Origin: Burkholderiaceae bacterium
GTDB taxonomy: Bacteria; Pseudomonadota; Gammaproteobacteria; Burkholderiales; Burkholderiaceae_C
Reading direction: 5' to 3'
Length of the DNA: 64,000 bases
NCBI GenBank assembly: GCA_023150375.1
Contig: JAKLLA010000012.1
Location: forward strand, 62,001-126,000
The position numbers and the translations under genes were made by a program. The notes under the pieces are model-generated. The model did no database searches. It saw only the letters and a list, made by a program, of their open reading frames with translations, and was not told the DNA's origin. Below are positions 17,463-25,969 of the stretch, one piece after another. Position 1 is the stretch's first letter, and every line of letters begins with the position of its first letter.

Positions 17463-19100
17463 ATGACGACCTCCGAGCCTTCCTCGCCACCGCCTGCCGC
17501 CGCACCCGCCTGGGTGGAGCGGCTGCCGCCCACGCTGCAGGCGCTGCGCCTGCCGGTGTTCCGCATGCTCTGGCTGGCCTGGCTGGCGGCCAACATGACG
17601 ATGTGGATGAACGACGTCGCAGCCGCCTGGCTGATGACGCAGCTCACCGACAGCGTGGTGATGGTGGCGCTGGTGTCGGCGGCCTCGACCCTGCCGGTGT
17701 TCCTGCTGGGCCTGCCCAGTGGCGCGCTGGCCGACATCGTCGACCGGCGGCGCTGGTTCGCCAGCACGCAGCTCTGGGTGGCCAGTGTGGCCGTCCTGCT
17801 GGCGCTGCTGTCGCTGGCCGGTGCCCTGACGGCGCCGCTGCTGCTGGCGCTGACCTTCGTCAACGGGGTCGGCCTGGCGATGCGCTGGCCGGTGTTCGCG
17901 GCCATCGTGCCCGACATCGTGCCGCGCGAGCGGCTCTCGGCCGCACTGGCGCTGCAGGCGCTGGCGATGAACCTGTCGCGGGTGCTCGGACCGGTGGCCG
18001 CCGGCGCATTGCTGGCCGCGGCCGGCAGCGCGGCGGTGTTCGTGGTCAATGCGCTGCTGTCGCTGGCGGCCTTCGTGCAGATCCTGCGCTGGAAGAGCCA
18101 GCCGCGCAGCAGCACGCTGCCGGGCGAGCGCTTCGTCGGCGCGATGCGCGTGGGCCTGCAGCATGTGCGGCAGAGCCCGCGCATGAAGGTGGTGCTGCTG
18201 CGCGTCTTCCTGTTCTTCCTGCAGAGTTCGGCGATCACCGCGCTGATGCCGCTGGTGGCGCGCCGGCTCGGCGGCGACGCAGGCTCGTTCACGCTGCTGG
18301 TCTCGTCGATGGGGCTGGGAGCCATCGTCGCGGCGCTCACGGTGCCCAGCCTGCGCGAGCGCGTCTCGCGCGACCGCATCGTGATGCTGGGCATCGCGGC
18401 GATCTCGCTGATGACGCTGGCGGTGGCCTGGGCGCCGTCGATCTGGCTGGCGGCACTGGCGGTGATGCTGGCCGGCGTGGCCTGGATCAGCACGGCCAAC
18501 ACGCTGACCGTCTCGGCCCAGTTCACCCTGCCCAACTGGGTGCGCGCGCGCGGCATGTCGATCTACCAGATGGCGCTGATGGGCGGTGCGGCGGCCGGCT
18601 CGGCGCTGTGGGGCCAGGTCGCGCAGTGGAGCGACGTGCCCACCGCGCTGATCGCCGCGGCCCTGGCCGGCCCGCTGCTGTGGCTGGCCACGCGCCGGCT
18701 GAGTCTGGATGCCCATCAGGACGAGGACGTGCGTCCCGCGCCGCCGGTGGCGGTGGCCCCGCCGGTGATCCCGATCGAGCCGCAGGAGGGCCCGGTGATG
18801 GTCACCGTGGAGTACCTGATCGAGCCGGCGCAGGCCGAGGCCTTCCACGCCGTGATGCAGCAGACTCGCCGCGCCCGGCTGCGCCAGGGCGCGCTGTCCT
18901 GGGGGCTGTTCCGCGACACCGCGGTGCCGGGGCGCTACATCGAGTACTTCGTCGACGAGTCCTGGGTGGAGCACCAGCGGCGACTCGAGCGTTTCACCGC
19001 CGCCGATGTCGAACTGCGCCAGCGCCGCGCGGCCTTCCACCGCGGCGAGGAGAACCCGCGGGTGCAGCGCTACGTGGCCGAGCCGCTGGACTCGCCTTGA
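17463..19100 (+). CDS. MFS transporter with C-terminal monooxygenase-like domain
   Basis: The 545-residue protein is an EntS-type (MFS_3) major facilitator. Twelve hydrophobic segments are spread over residues 25-410, with MFS loop motifs such as SGALADIVDRRR between helices 2 and 3. After residue 430 comes a soluble tail (MVTVEYLIEPAQAEAFHAVMQQ... GLFRDTAVPGRYIEYFVDESWVEH) resembling an antibiotic-biosynthesis monooxygenase (ABM) fold. This fusion is known in the family, and the tail's role is unclear. The ATG at 17463 is chosen because upstream in-frame codons run into the tct terminator. The substrate is unknown; siderophores or small hydrophobic compounds are the usual candidates. Confidence 0.82.
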   Translation: MTTSEPSSPPPAAAPAWVERLPPTLQALRLPVFRMLWLAWLAANMTMWMNDVAAAWLMTQLTDSVVMVALVSAASTLPVFLLGLPSGALADIVDRRRWFASTQLWVASVAVLLALLSLAGALTAPLLLALTFVNGVGLAMRWPVFAAIVPDIVPRERLSAALALQALAMNLSRVLGPVAAGALLAAAGSAAVFVVNALLSLAAFVQILRWKSQPRSSTLPGERFVGAMRVGLQHVRQSPRMKVVLLRVFLFFLQSSAITALMPLVARRLGGDAGSFTLLVSSMGLGAIVAALTVPSLRERVSRDRIVMLGIAAISLMTLAVAWAPSIWLAALAVMLAGVAWISTANTLTVSAQFTLPNWVRARGMSIYQMALMGGAAAGSALWGQVAQWSDVPTALIAAALAGPLLWLATRRLSLDAHQDEDVRPAPPVAVAPPVIPIEPQEGPVMVTVEYLIEPAQAEAFHAVMQQTRRARLRQGALSWGLFRDTAVPGRYIEYFVDESWVEHQRRLERFTAADVELRQRRAAFHRGEENPRVQRYVAEPLDSP

Positions 19101-19259
19101 GTCGGACCGCCTGATTCCTTGCCCCGCTCGTTCGGCCGATCCCTGCCGGATCCTGCGCGGACCGGCCGGCAGCACCGCGTCACGACCGTCGGGCATCGGC
19201 GGCGCTCCCGTAGACTTCCCGCCGCTGTGTCCCGTCGAACCGTTCCCCCTCCTGCCTGC

Positions 19260-20420
19260 ATGCCAACGTTCCCGCGTGTCTCTCCCCCGGCCGAACGGCC
19301 GGTGTCTGCCGACGGCGGCGAGCCGACCTCCCGGACCGAACCGCAGGAGGCCGGTGGCGCGGTCCCCGTGGCCACCGGGGTGACGGCACTGCGCGGCGGG
19401 CGCGACCGGCTGACCCTGCTGGACGTGGCCCGGGCGCTGGGAGTGAGCCGCACGACGGTGTCGAACGCCTTCAACCGGCCGGAGAAGCTGTCGGTGGCGC
19501 TGCGCGAGGAGATCCTGGCGCGTTCACACCAGCTGGGTTATTACGGCCCCGAGGCCACGGCCCGCGCCCAGCGTCGCCGCGACCTGGCGGCCGTCGGGGT
19601 GGTGTTCCACCACGACCTGTCGTTCGCGCTCACCGACCCCACGGCGCAGGCCTTCCTGCAGGGCGTGGCCGCGGAGCTCGACCGGCGCCAGCTGGCCCTG
19701 CACCTGATCCCGAAAATGGGGCGTCGGGTGATCTGGGCCGCCGCGTTCCAGTCCACCGCCGATGCGCTGATCGTGCATGCCCAGATCGGCCCCGCCGTCG
19801 TGCGCGAGCTGCAGAACATGTCCAAGCCGGTCGTGCTGGTGGACGCACAGGTCGAGGGGGTGCCCGCGGTGCTCACCGACGACCGCCAGGGTGCGGAGCT
19901 GGCCATGCGCTATGCGCTGCAGGCCCGACCGGACTGGGTGGTCGTGCTCGGCTTCGAGGTGACGACGCGGCGGCGTGCCCAGGCCGGTGCCGGCAGCGAC
20001 CCGCCGCGCAGCGGCTACGTCGGCGACGAGCGCATGGTCGGCTACCTGCGGGCGGCCGAAGCGGCCGGCTTTCCCACCGACCGGCTCTGGTGGGTCGAGG
20101 TCGACGACCACTTTCCCGATGCGGCCGGGGAGCGGCTGCTGGCGTTGCACTCCCGCCTGCCGGCCGAGGCCCGGGTGGCGATCGTCGCGATGACCGACCG
20201 CATGGCGCTGTCGGCGCAGCAGGTGACTGCGCACTGGGGCCGACCGGCGCCGGTGGCGGTGGTGGGCTTCGACGACATTCCGGCGGCGGCGCAGGCCGGC
20301 CTGACCTCGGTGCGTCAGGACAGCCGCGACAAGGGCGAGCGGGCCGTGCGGCTGCTGCTCGATGCGGCGGGGTCGGCTTCCGTCACCGTGCCCACCGAAC
20401 TCGTCGTGCGTGCGACCTGA
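19260..20420 (+). CDS. LacI-family transcriptional regulator
   Basis: The 386-residue protein has a LacI DNA-binding helix-turn-helix at about residues 51-77 (LTLLDVARALGVSRTTVSNAFNRP) and a periplasmic-binding-protein-like sensor domain ending with VAVVGFDDIPAAAQAGLTSVRQD. The first 50 residues are a Pro/Ala-rich extension not usual in LacI. The start is uncertain, but no ATG or GTG nearer to the HTH is well placed. It stands at the edge of the glucan island, convergent with pulA, and is a likely local sugar-responsive repressor. No operator for it could be identified, and the four inverted repeats in the island fit HexR better. Confidence 0.85.
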   Translation: MPTFPRVSPPAERPVSADGGEPTSRTEPQEAGGAVPVATGVTALRGGRDRLTLLDVARALGVSRTTVSNAFNRPEKLSVALREEILARSHQLGYYGPEATARAQRRRDLAAVGVVFHHDLSFALTDPTAQAFLQGVAAELDRRQLALHLIPKMGRRVIWAAAFQSTADALIVHAQIGPAVVRELQNMSKPVVLVDAQVEGVPAVLTDDRQGAELAMRYALQARPDWVVVLGFEVTTRRRAQAGAGSDPPRSGYVGDERMVGYLRAAEAAGFPTDRLWWVEVDDHFPDAAGERLLALHSRLPAEARVAIVAMTDRMALSAQQVTAHWGRPAPVAVVGFDDIPAAAQAGLTSVRQDSRDKGERAVRLLLDAAGSASVTVPTELVVRAT

Positions 20421-20438
20421 ACCTCCCGCCGGCGGCGC

Positions 20439-23400
20439 CTACTCGACCACGAACACCACCGCCGTGCGGGCCGGCACCGTGAAGGCGCCGGAGGCGGGCG
20501 TGTAGCTGGCCGTGGCAGCACGGCGGTCGGCCGCGCCGGGCGCGCGGTGCACCGGGTGCAGCACGAAGGCTCGCCCCTTCAGCGCGTCCAGCGTCAGCGT
20601 CTGCGCTGTCTTGTCGACGTTGACCAGATACACCAGCTCCCGGAAGTTCGCACCGGCATAGCCGTTGCCGTCCACATGACCGACCAGCACCGTCGGCACC
20701 TGGTCGGGGCCGGTGTTGTGGAAGGTCAGTCGTGCCTGGATGTCCGCGGCGCTGCGCAGGCGCAGCAGCGTGCTGCTGGCGCGGATCCTCAGCAGGTCGC
20801 GGAAGGCGTCGCGGGTCCAGACGATCTCGTCGGGGCCGGGCTTGATGGCCGGGTTGCGCAGCAGCGGCGCGATGATCGACCAGTTGTCGCCGTTCTTCTC
20901 GTGTACCGGCAGGCCCACGCCGAAGTAGTTGTCCCGGTAGGTCCAGTCCAGCCGGTTGAACCAGTCGCCCGAGTTGTAGCTGTCGCGGTCCATCGACTTG
21001 CTGCGCAGGATGTCGATGCCGGCGTGGAAGTAGGCGATGCCCTGGCTGAAGCTGTTGATCGCCGCCCCCAGGATCTGCACCCGCGCCCGGTCCTCGCGGC
21101 TGGTCGTGGTCGGCAGCCGGTAGGCGTTGATGTCGAACAGCGTCTGGTTGTCGTGGTTTTCGACGTAGTTCACCACCTCCCCGGGCGCGCTGACGTAGCC
21201 GGCCGGCTGGCCGTTGTAGTTCACCTGCTCGAGGGGAAGGCGCGCATCCCAGTGGGTGTGCAGCGTGTAGCTGCGGATCGAGCCGGCCAGACCCACCTTG
21301 ATCATGTCGCCCGACCACATCAGGTCGGTGCGCGACTTGTTGGCCCCGCTGCCGTTGTCGTCGTAGAACAGGCCGTTGATGTAGCCCTGGTTCTTCACCA
21401 GCCATTCGCCGCCGTCGAAGGGGCTGCCGCCGCGCACATGGTCGCGTGCCCGGTCGCTGAAGGTGCCGATGCCCGAGCCGTTGAGCTCCAGCTGGCTGGC
21501 CTGGCGGAAGCGCGCGTTGTCGGCCACTTCGCCGAAGTTCCAGCCTTCGCCGATCAGGTGGATATGGCGACCCGTCGCGGCGTTCACGGCCGCCTGCAGC
21601 TGCTCCATCACCTCGCGCGGCTGGTGCCCCATCAGGTCGAAGCGGAAGGAGTCGATGCCGTACTCGCGCGCCCAGAGCACCGCCGAGTCGATCATCAGCC
21701 TGGCCATCATCCGGTGCTCGGTGGCCGTGTTGTCGCAGCAGGTGCTGCGTTCCACATCGCCGCTGGCGTTCAGGCGGTGGTAGTAGCCCGGCACCACCCG
21801 GTCGAGCACCGACTTGTCGTTCTGCCCGCTGGCGGTGGTGTGGTTGTAGACCACGTCCATGCCCACGCGCAGGCCGAGGCGGTGCAGCGCCTGCACCATC
21901 GCGCGCAGCTCGCGCACCCGCGCCGCGCCGTCGTGGGCGGTGGAGGCGAAGCTGCCTTCCGGCGCGTTGAAGTGGAAGGGATCGTAGCCCCAGTTGAAGC
22001 AGTCGCTGTCCTTCACCGCCGTGACCGCGGCCTGCTGTGCCTGCCCGTCGGGCGGCCCTCCGGTGGCCACGGCCGCGCAGCCGGCCTCCGGTACCGTGGC
22101 CAGGTCGAACACCGGCAGCAGATGCACGTCGGTCAGGCCGGCCTCCGACAGGGCGCGCAGGTGGCGCATGCCGTGGCTGTCGGTTTCGGTGAAGGCGAGG
22201 TACTTGCCGCGGTTGACCGTCGAGACACTGAAGTCGTTGGCGGAAAAGTCCCGTACGTGCAGCTCGTAGATCACCATGTCGGTGGGCTGCGCCACCCTGG
22301 CGGGTCGCGGGGTGTCGTCCCAGCCGGCCGGCTTCAGGGCGGGCGACCTCAGGTCGGCGATGTAGCTGCGCTTCGAGTCGGCGCCCAGGCTGATCGAGTA
22401 GGGGTCCGACACCAGGTTGCGCACCAGGCCGACGCCGCGGGCGAAGACCTCGACGATGTAGACGTAGTATTTGCCGCTGAGGTCGGCCGCGGCACTGGCC
22501 GACCAGACGCCGCTGGCCGCATCGAAGCTGGCCGGCAGGATCCGGGAGGCCGGTCCGCTGCCGCGGTCGTAGACGGCCACCGAGACCTTCTGGGCCGTCG
22601 GCGCCCAGAGCTTGAAGGTCGTGCTGCCGTCGCCGGCCTTCACGCCCAGGTCGGGCACGGCCGTCGCGCCGGCGTACAGGTCGTCGAGCACGCCGGGCAG
22701 CTGGGCGGTGGTGGCGTTCTGCACCTTGCCCTCGGCGTTCTCCTGCACCAGCACCAGCTGGCTGCGCAGCAGCTCGCCCAGGCGGGCCTGATCGGCCGGG
22801 CGCAGCTGCAGCACCACACCGGCGCCGACGAAGCGGAAGCGCTGTGCGAGCGCGGTCGGCACGCTGCCGGAGAAGACATCGAGCGTGATCGAGCCGTCGG
22901 CCCCGCCGACGCTGCCGTCCTTCTCGGCCACGATCTGGCCGCGCGCCGAGTGATAGAGCTTCCAGGTGCCGGCCACGCTGCCGTCGGGCACCTGGATCAG
23001 CGAGCGGTCGAGCCAGTAGGCGCGGGCATCGCGGGTGGATACCTTGCGCAGGTCGGGCCGGGCGGTGTAGACGGTGGGGTCTCCCTGCACCAGCCAGATC
23101 TGGCCGACCTTGCCGACGATGTTCAGCGAGGCGTAGGCGACGCGGATGTTGCTGTCGCGGCCGTCCTTGTGGTTGGGGTCGCCACCGGGCGGGCGGCCGT
23201 GGAGGATGAACTCCAGCGCCGTGCGGCCGGCATCGCCCTGCGGATTGAGCACGGGGATGTCGAACACCACCTCGTCGCCGCTGGCGCTGTAGCCGTCGAA
23301 CTCGGAGAAGGCCAGGGCGTTGTTCCAGTCGTTGATGCGGGCCTGGGCGGGGGCGGGCAGTCCGGCCACGTTCAGGCCGCTGCCGTCCCAGAGGTGCACG

Positions 23401-23975
23401 CCCCAGTCGGTGTAGCGGCCGTCCAGGCGGCTGTAGTGCACCCGCAGCGTCTCGATGTCGGGCGTGGCCGCCTCGATCGGGTTGCGCGTGTAGGTGGTCG
23501 GATCGCCCTCGATGCGCCAGATCTCGTTGGCGCCGGCCACCAGGGTCCAGCTCTGGTCGGCGCCGCCGTGGTCCTTGCTGTCGCCCTGGTGGAAGAGGTA
23601 GCCCACCGCACCGCTGGCGGCTTGCAGGGGCACCTCGTAGATCACGCCGAAGGCGTCGCTGCCGGTCGGGTTGTGCCCGGCGTTCCAGCCCGGGTCGCGC
23701 GCGGCACCCCAGGTGTGGATCTGCCAGCCCGCGTAGTCGCCCGCCGTGCGCCGGTAGTGCACCTTCAGCGTCGTGTCGCCCCCTGTGCCCCCACCGCCGC
23801 CGCCTGCCGAGGGCACTGCCGCCAGCACCGTGCTGGCGCTGCCCGAATTGGCTTCGGCCAGGGGGTCGCCGCCGCTGTCGATGCCGCCGCCCCCACAGGC
23901 GGACAGCAAGGACAGGGTGAACAGCATCAAGGCGCCGAGGACGCGTGTCCACAGCGCCGTCGCGAGTCGGTTCAT
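20439..23975 (-). CDS. pulA: Pullulanase-type alpha-1,6-glucosidase, lipoprotein
   Basis: The 1178-residue protein is a debranching enzyme that cleaves alpha-1,6 links in pullulan, starch or glycogen fragments. It has a lipobox with Cys27 (LLSAC), two successive CBM41-like modules (about residues 68-165 and 170-290, each starting L(K/R)VHY and ending GDPT-YT), a CBM48/N-domain with the YELHVRDFSA strand, FNWGYDPFHFN, and GH13 catalytic blocks DVVYNHT, SFRFDLMGH (nucleophile Asp), LIGEGW (acid/base Glu) and ENHDNQ. AGGAGA precedes the ATG. Surface or outer-membrane location is expected from the lipoprotein signal. A HexR-like site lies 87-101 bases upstream of the start codon. Confidence 0.93.
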   Translation of the reverse strand: MNRLATALWTRVLGALMLFTLSLLSACGGGGIDSGGDPLAEANSGSASTVLAAVPSAGGGGGGTGGDTTLKVHYRRTAGDYAGWQIHTWGAARDPGWNAGHNPTGSDAFGVIYEVPLQAASGAVGYLFHQGDSKDHGGADQSWTLVAGANEIWRIEGDPTTYTRNPIEAATPDIETLRVHYSRLDGRYTDWGVHLWDGSGLNVAGLPAPAQARINDWNNALAFSEFDGYSASGDEVVFDIPVLNPQGDAGRTALEFILHGRPPGGDPNHKDGRDSNIRVAYASLNIVGKVGQIWLVQGDPTVYTARPDLRKVSTRDARAYWLDRSLIQVPDGSVAGTWKLYHSARGQIVAEKDGSVGGADGSITLDVFSGSVPTALAQRFRFVGAGVVLQLRPADQARLGELLRSQLVLVQENAEGKVQNATTAQLPGVLDDLYAGATAVPDLGVKAGDGSTTFKLWAPTAQKVSVAVYDRGSGPASRILPASFDAASGVWSASAAADLSGKYYVYIVEVFARGVGLVRNLVSDPYSISLGADSKRSYIADLRSPALKPAGWDDTPRPARVAQPTDMVIYELHVRDFSANDFSVSTVNRGKYLAFTETDSHGMRHLRALSEAGLTDVHLLPVFDLATVPEAGCAAVATGGPPDGQAQQAAVTAVKDSDCFNWGYDPFHFNAPEGSFASTAHDGAARVRELRAMVQALHRLGLRVGMDVVYNHTTASGQNDKSVLDRVVPGYYHRLNASGDVERSTCCDNTATEHRMMARLMIDSAVLWAREYGIDSFRFDLMGHQPREVMEQLQAAVNAATGRHIHLIGEGWNFGEVADNARFRQASQLELNGSGIGTFSDRARDHVRGGSPFDGGEWLVKNQGYINGLFYDDNGSGANKSRTDLMWSGDMIKVGLAGSIRSYTLHTHWDARLPLEQVNYNGQPAGYVSAPGEVVNYVENHDNQTLFDINAYRLPTTTSREDRARVQILGAAINSFSQGIAYFHAGIDILRSKSMDRDSYNSGDWFNRLDWTYRDNYFGVGLPVHEKNGDNWSIIAPLLRNPAIKPGPDEIVWTRDAFRDLLRIRASSTLLRLRSAADIQARLTFHNTGPDQVPTVLVGHVDGNGYAGANFRELVYLVNVDKTAQTLTLDALKGRAFVLHPVHRAPGAADRRAATASYTPASGAFTVPARTAVVFVVE

Positions 23976-24061
23976 GGCGGTCTCCTGTCGGGCGCCGGCG
24001 TGAGCACCGCATCGAGGCGGGCGCGGATCCGGTCGAATGCTCGGCGTAGATTGGATGTTAA

Positions 24062-24076
24062 TGAAGTATTGCTACA
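24062..24076. promoter_or_regulatory. HexR-like site upstream of pulA
   Basis: TGAAG-TATTG-CTACA matches the TGTAG-N5-CTACA pattern at nine of ten half-site positions. It lies in the divergent region between pulA (start 23975, leftward) and the GH13 lipoprotein gene (rightward), closer to pulA. The same pattern occurs at 24171, 37228 and 37370. Confidence 0.55.
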
Positions 24077-24164
24077 TGAAAAACTGCGAGCTAACCCTAG
24101 TACCCTTCAAACGACTGGCGGGCAAGATCGTGAAACGCGCCGAATTCTGACAAGGAGAGATTTT

Positions 24165-24254
24165 GTGATCTGTAGCTGCACTACATGCAATCGGCCTGGT
24201 CTGCCCGGTGGTCTCGCTTCGCCCGCGGCTCGGGCCCTCCGGTGGATGCCATGA
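24165..24254 (+). CDS. Possible 29-residue leader peptide before the GH13 lipoprotein gene
   Basis: A GTG codon at 24165 follows a strong Shine-Dalgarno sequence (AAGGAGAG, 24152-24159) at ideal spacing and opens a 29-codon frame. Its TGA stop (24252-24254) overlaps the ATG of the GH13 gene (ATGA). The peptide is rich in Cys, Pro and Gly and resembles nothing known. The HexR-like inverted repeat lies within codons 3-7. It may couple translation to the GH13 gene, whose own start lacks a good ribosome-binding site. The frame could also be fortuitous. Confidence 0.4.
   Translation: MICSCTTCNRPGLPGGLASPAARALRWMP
24171..24185. promoter_or_regulatory. HexR-like site (perfect inverted repeat)
   Basis: TGTAG-CTGCA-CTACA is a perfect 5-5-5 inverted repeat 66 bases before the GH13 lipoprotein start. 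It agrees with the known HexR consensus of proteobacteria (TGTAR...YTACA). A glucokinase-HexR fusion is encoded 13 kb away in the same island. Confidence 0.7.
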
Positions 24255-25903
24255 CGCGGGCCCTGCGCAGCGGCGCGGCCGTCTGTCTGCTGGCGCTGGT
24301 CCTCGCCGGCTGTGGTGGGGGCGGTGGCGGGGGGGGCTCGGGCAGCACGACGCCGGAGCCCACGCCGCTGCCGCCGGTGGCGGCCGACCTGTCGCCGGTG
24401 GCCGCGCGCGACGGCGGCTCGGCCCTGCCGGCCCAGTGGCAGGGCGGCGCCTTCATGCAGATCTTCGTGCGCAGCTACCAGGACAGCGACGGCGACGGCA
24501 TCGGCGACCTGCGCGGGCTGATCCAGCGCCTGGACTACCTGCAGGACCTGGGGGTCAAGGGTCTGTGGCTGATGCCCATCGGCCCGAGCCAGGACCGCGA
24601 CCATGGCTACGCGGTCACCGACTACCGCGCGGTGGAGCCCCGCTACGGCACGCTGGCCGACTTCGACGAACTGCTTCGCCAGGCCCATGCCCGCGGCATC
24701 GGCGTGATCGTCGACTACGTGATCAACCACAGTGCCGCACAGCATCCGCTGTTCGTCCACGCCGGCACCTGGCCGACCAGCCCGGTGCGCGACTGGTATC
24801 TCTGGCAGCAGATCTCCAAGCCTGCCGGCTGGAGCATCTACGGCAGCGACCCCTGGCGCCGCCACCCCGCCGGGGGCTGGTACTTTGCCGCCTTCTGGGA
24901 CCAGATGCCCGACTTCGACCTGCGCAACCCCGAGGTGGTCCGCTGGCACCACGACAACCTGCGCTTCTGGCTGAACCGCGGGGTGGACGGGTTCCGCTTC
25001 GATGCGGTGGGCCATCTGGTCGAGAACGGCCCCGGCGCCTGGGACAACCAGCCCGAGAACCTGACGCTGCTGCGCGCGGTGCGCGACGAGGTGCTGGGCG
25101 CCTATGCGCGGCGCTACCTGGTCTGCGAGGGGCCGGGCGCGCCGCTGGCCTACCAGTCGGCCTGCGGCAGTGCCTTCGCCTTCGGCCACCATGCCCGCGT
25201 GCTGCAGGCCGCGCGCGGGGATGTGGCGGCCATCGCCGCGGTGGCCGACCACTTCCGCAGCGCGCCCCTGGGCATGGCCACCCTGCTGGCGAACCACGAC
25301 AGCTTCGCCGGCCAGCGCGTGCACGACCAGCTGGGCGGCAACCTGGCGCAGTACCGGCTGGCCGCGGCAACCTATCTGCTGATGCCCGGCACGCCCTTCA
25401 TCTACTACGGCGAGGAGATCGGCATGGCCGGGGCGGCCTCGCTGAGCGGCGATCCGAAGCTGCGCACGCCGATGAGCTGGAGCGGCGATGTCCGCCACGC
25501 CGGTTTCACCACCGGCATTCCCTACCGGGCGCTGTCGGCCAACGTGACGACGATGAATGTGGCGGCCCAGCAGGCCGACCCGGCCTCGCTGCTGTCCTTC
25601 TACCGCGCCATGCTGGCGCTGCGCAACGGCCTGGCGCCGCTGGCGCGCGGCAGCTGGGAGGCCGCCCGGCAGGAGGGTCAGGTGCTGAGCTTCCAGCGCG
25701 CGCTGGACGGCGAGCGGGTGCTGGTGGCGATCAACTACGGCAGCTCGGCGGCCCAGGCCCGGGTGAGCGGTCTGGCCGCCTCGGCCCGGCTCGAGAGCCG
25801 CTTCCCGTCCGGCGCCGCCGATCTGGCGGCCGACGCGGCCGGGGCCCTGGGCATCGACCTGCCGGCGCAGTCGCTGCGGGTCTTCGTGGTTCGCGAACCC
25901 TGA
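24251..25903 (+). CDS. GH13 alpha-amylase-family lipoprotein
   Basis: The 550-residue enzyme has a lipoprotein signal (VLAGC, Cys21) followed by a Gly/Ser/Pro linker. The GH13 barrel then shows QIFVRSYQDSDGDGIGDL (a calcium-site-like loop), HGYAVTDY, GVIVDYVINHS, GFRFDAVGHL (nucleophile Asp), a CEG acid/base candidate and ANHDSF. The GDGIGDL loop is typical of oligo-1,6-glucosidase, trehalose synthase and neopullulanase groups, so it probably trims maltodextrins outside the inner membrane. The ATG at 24251 is chosen for the signal peptide. It is divergent from pulA and shares the regulatory region with two HexR-like sites. Exact bond specificity is not determined. Confidence 0.88.
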   Translation: MTRALRSGAAVCLLALVLAGCGGGGGGGGSGSTTPEPTPLPPVAADLSPVAARDGGSALPAQWQGGAFMQIFVRSYQDSDGDGIGDLRGLIQRLDYLQDLGVKGLWLMPIGPSQDRDHGYAVTDYRAVEPRYGTLADFDELLRQAHARGIGVIVDYVINHSAAQHPLFVHAGTWPTSPVRDWYLWQQISKPAGWSIYGSDPWRRHPAGGWYFAAFWDQMPDFDLRNPEVVRWHHDNLRFWLNRGVDGFRFDAVGHLVENGPGAWDNQPENLTLLRAVRDEVLGAYARRYLVCEGPGAPLAYQSACGSAFAFGHHARVLQAARGDVAAIAAVADHFRSAPLGMATLLANHDSFAGQRVHDQLGGNLAQYRLAAATYLLMPGTPFIYYGEEIGMAGAASLSGDPKLRTPMSWSGDVRHAGFTTGIPYRALSANVTTMNVAAQQADPASLLSFYRAMLALRNGLAPLARGSWEAARQEGQVLSFQRALDGERVLVAINYGSSAAQARVSGLAASARLESRFPSGAADLAADAAGALGIDLPAQSLRVFVVREP

Positions 25904-25969
25904 CCCTGACGGCCCCGCTGCTCGGGCGACGCAGCGGCGGCCCGGCCGGTGCACGCCGGGCTCGCTCTC

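Noticed and set aside
20547-24254. A 1235-codon open frame opposite pulA
   Set aside because: It is the antisense shadow of pulA in very GC-rich DNA, and its protein is low-complexity without motifs. Only its last 30 codons, after a Shine-Dalgarno sequence, are considered as a leader.
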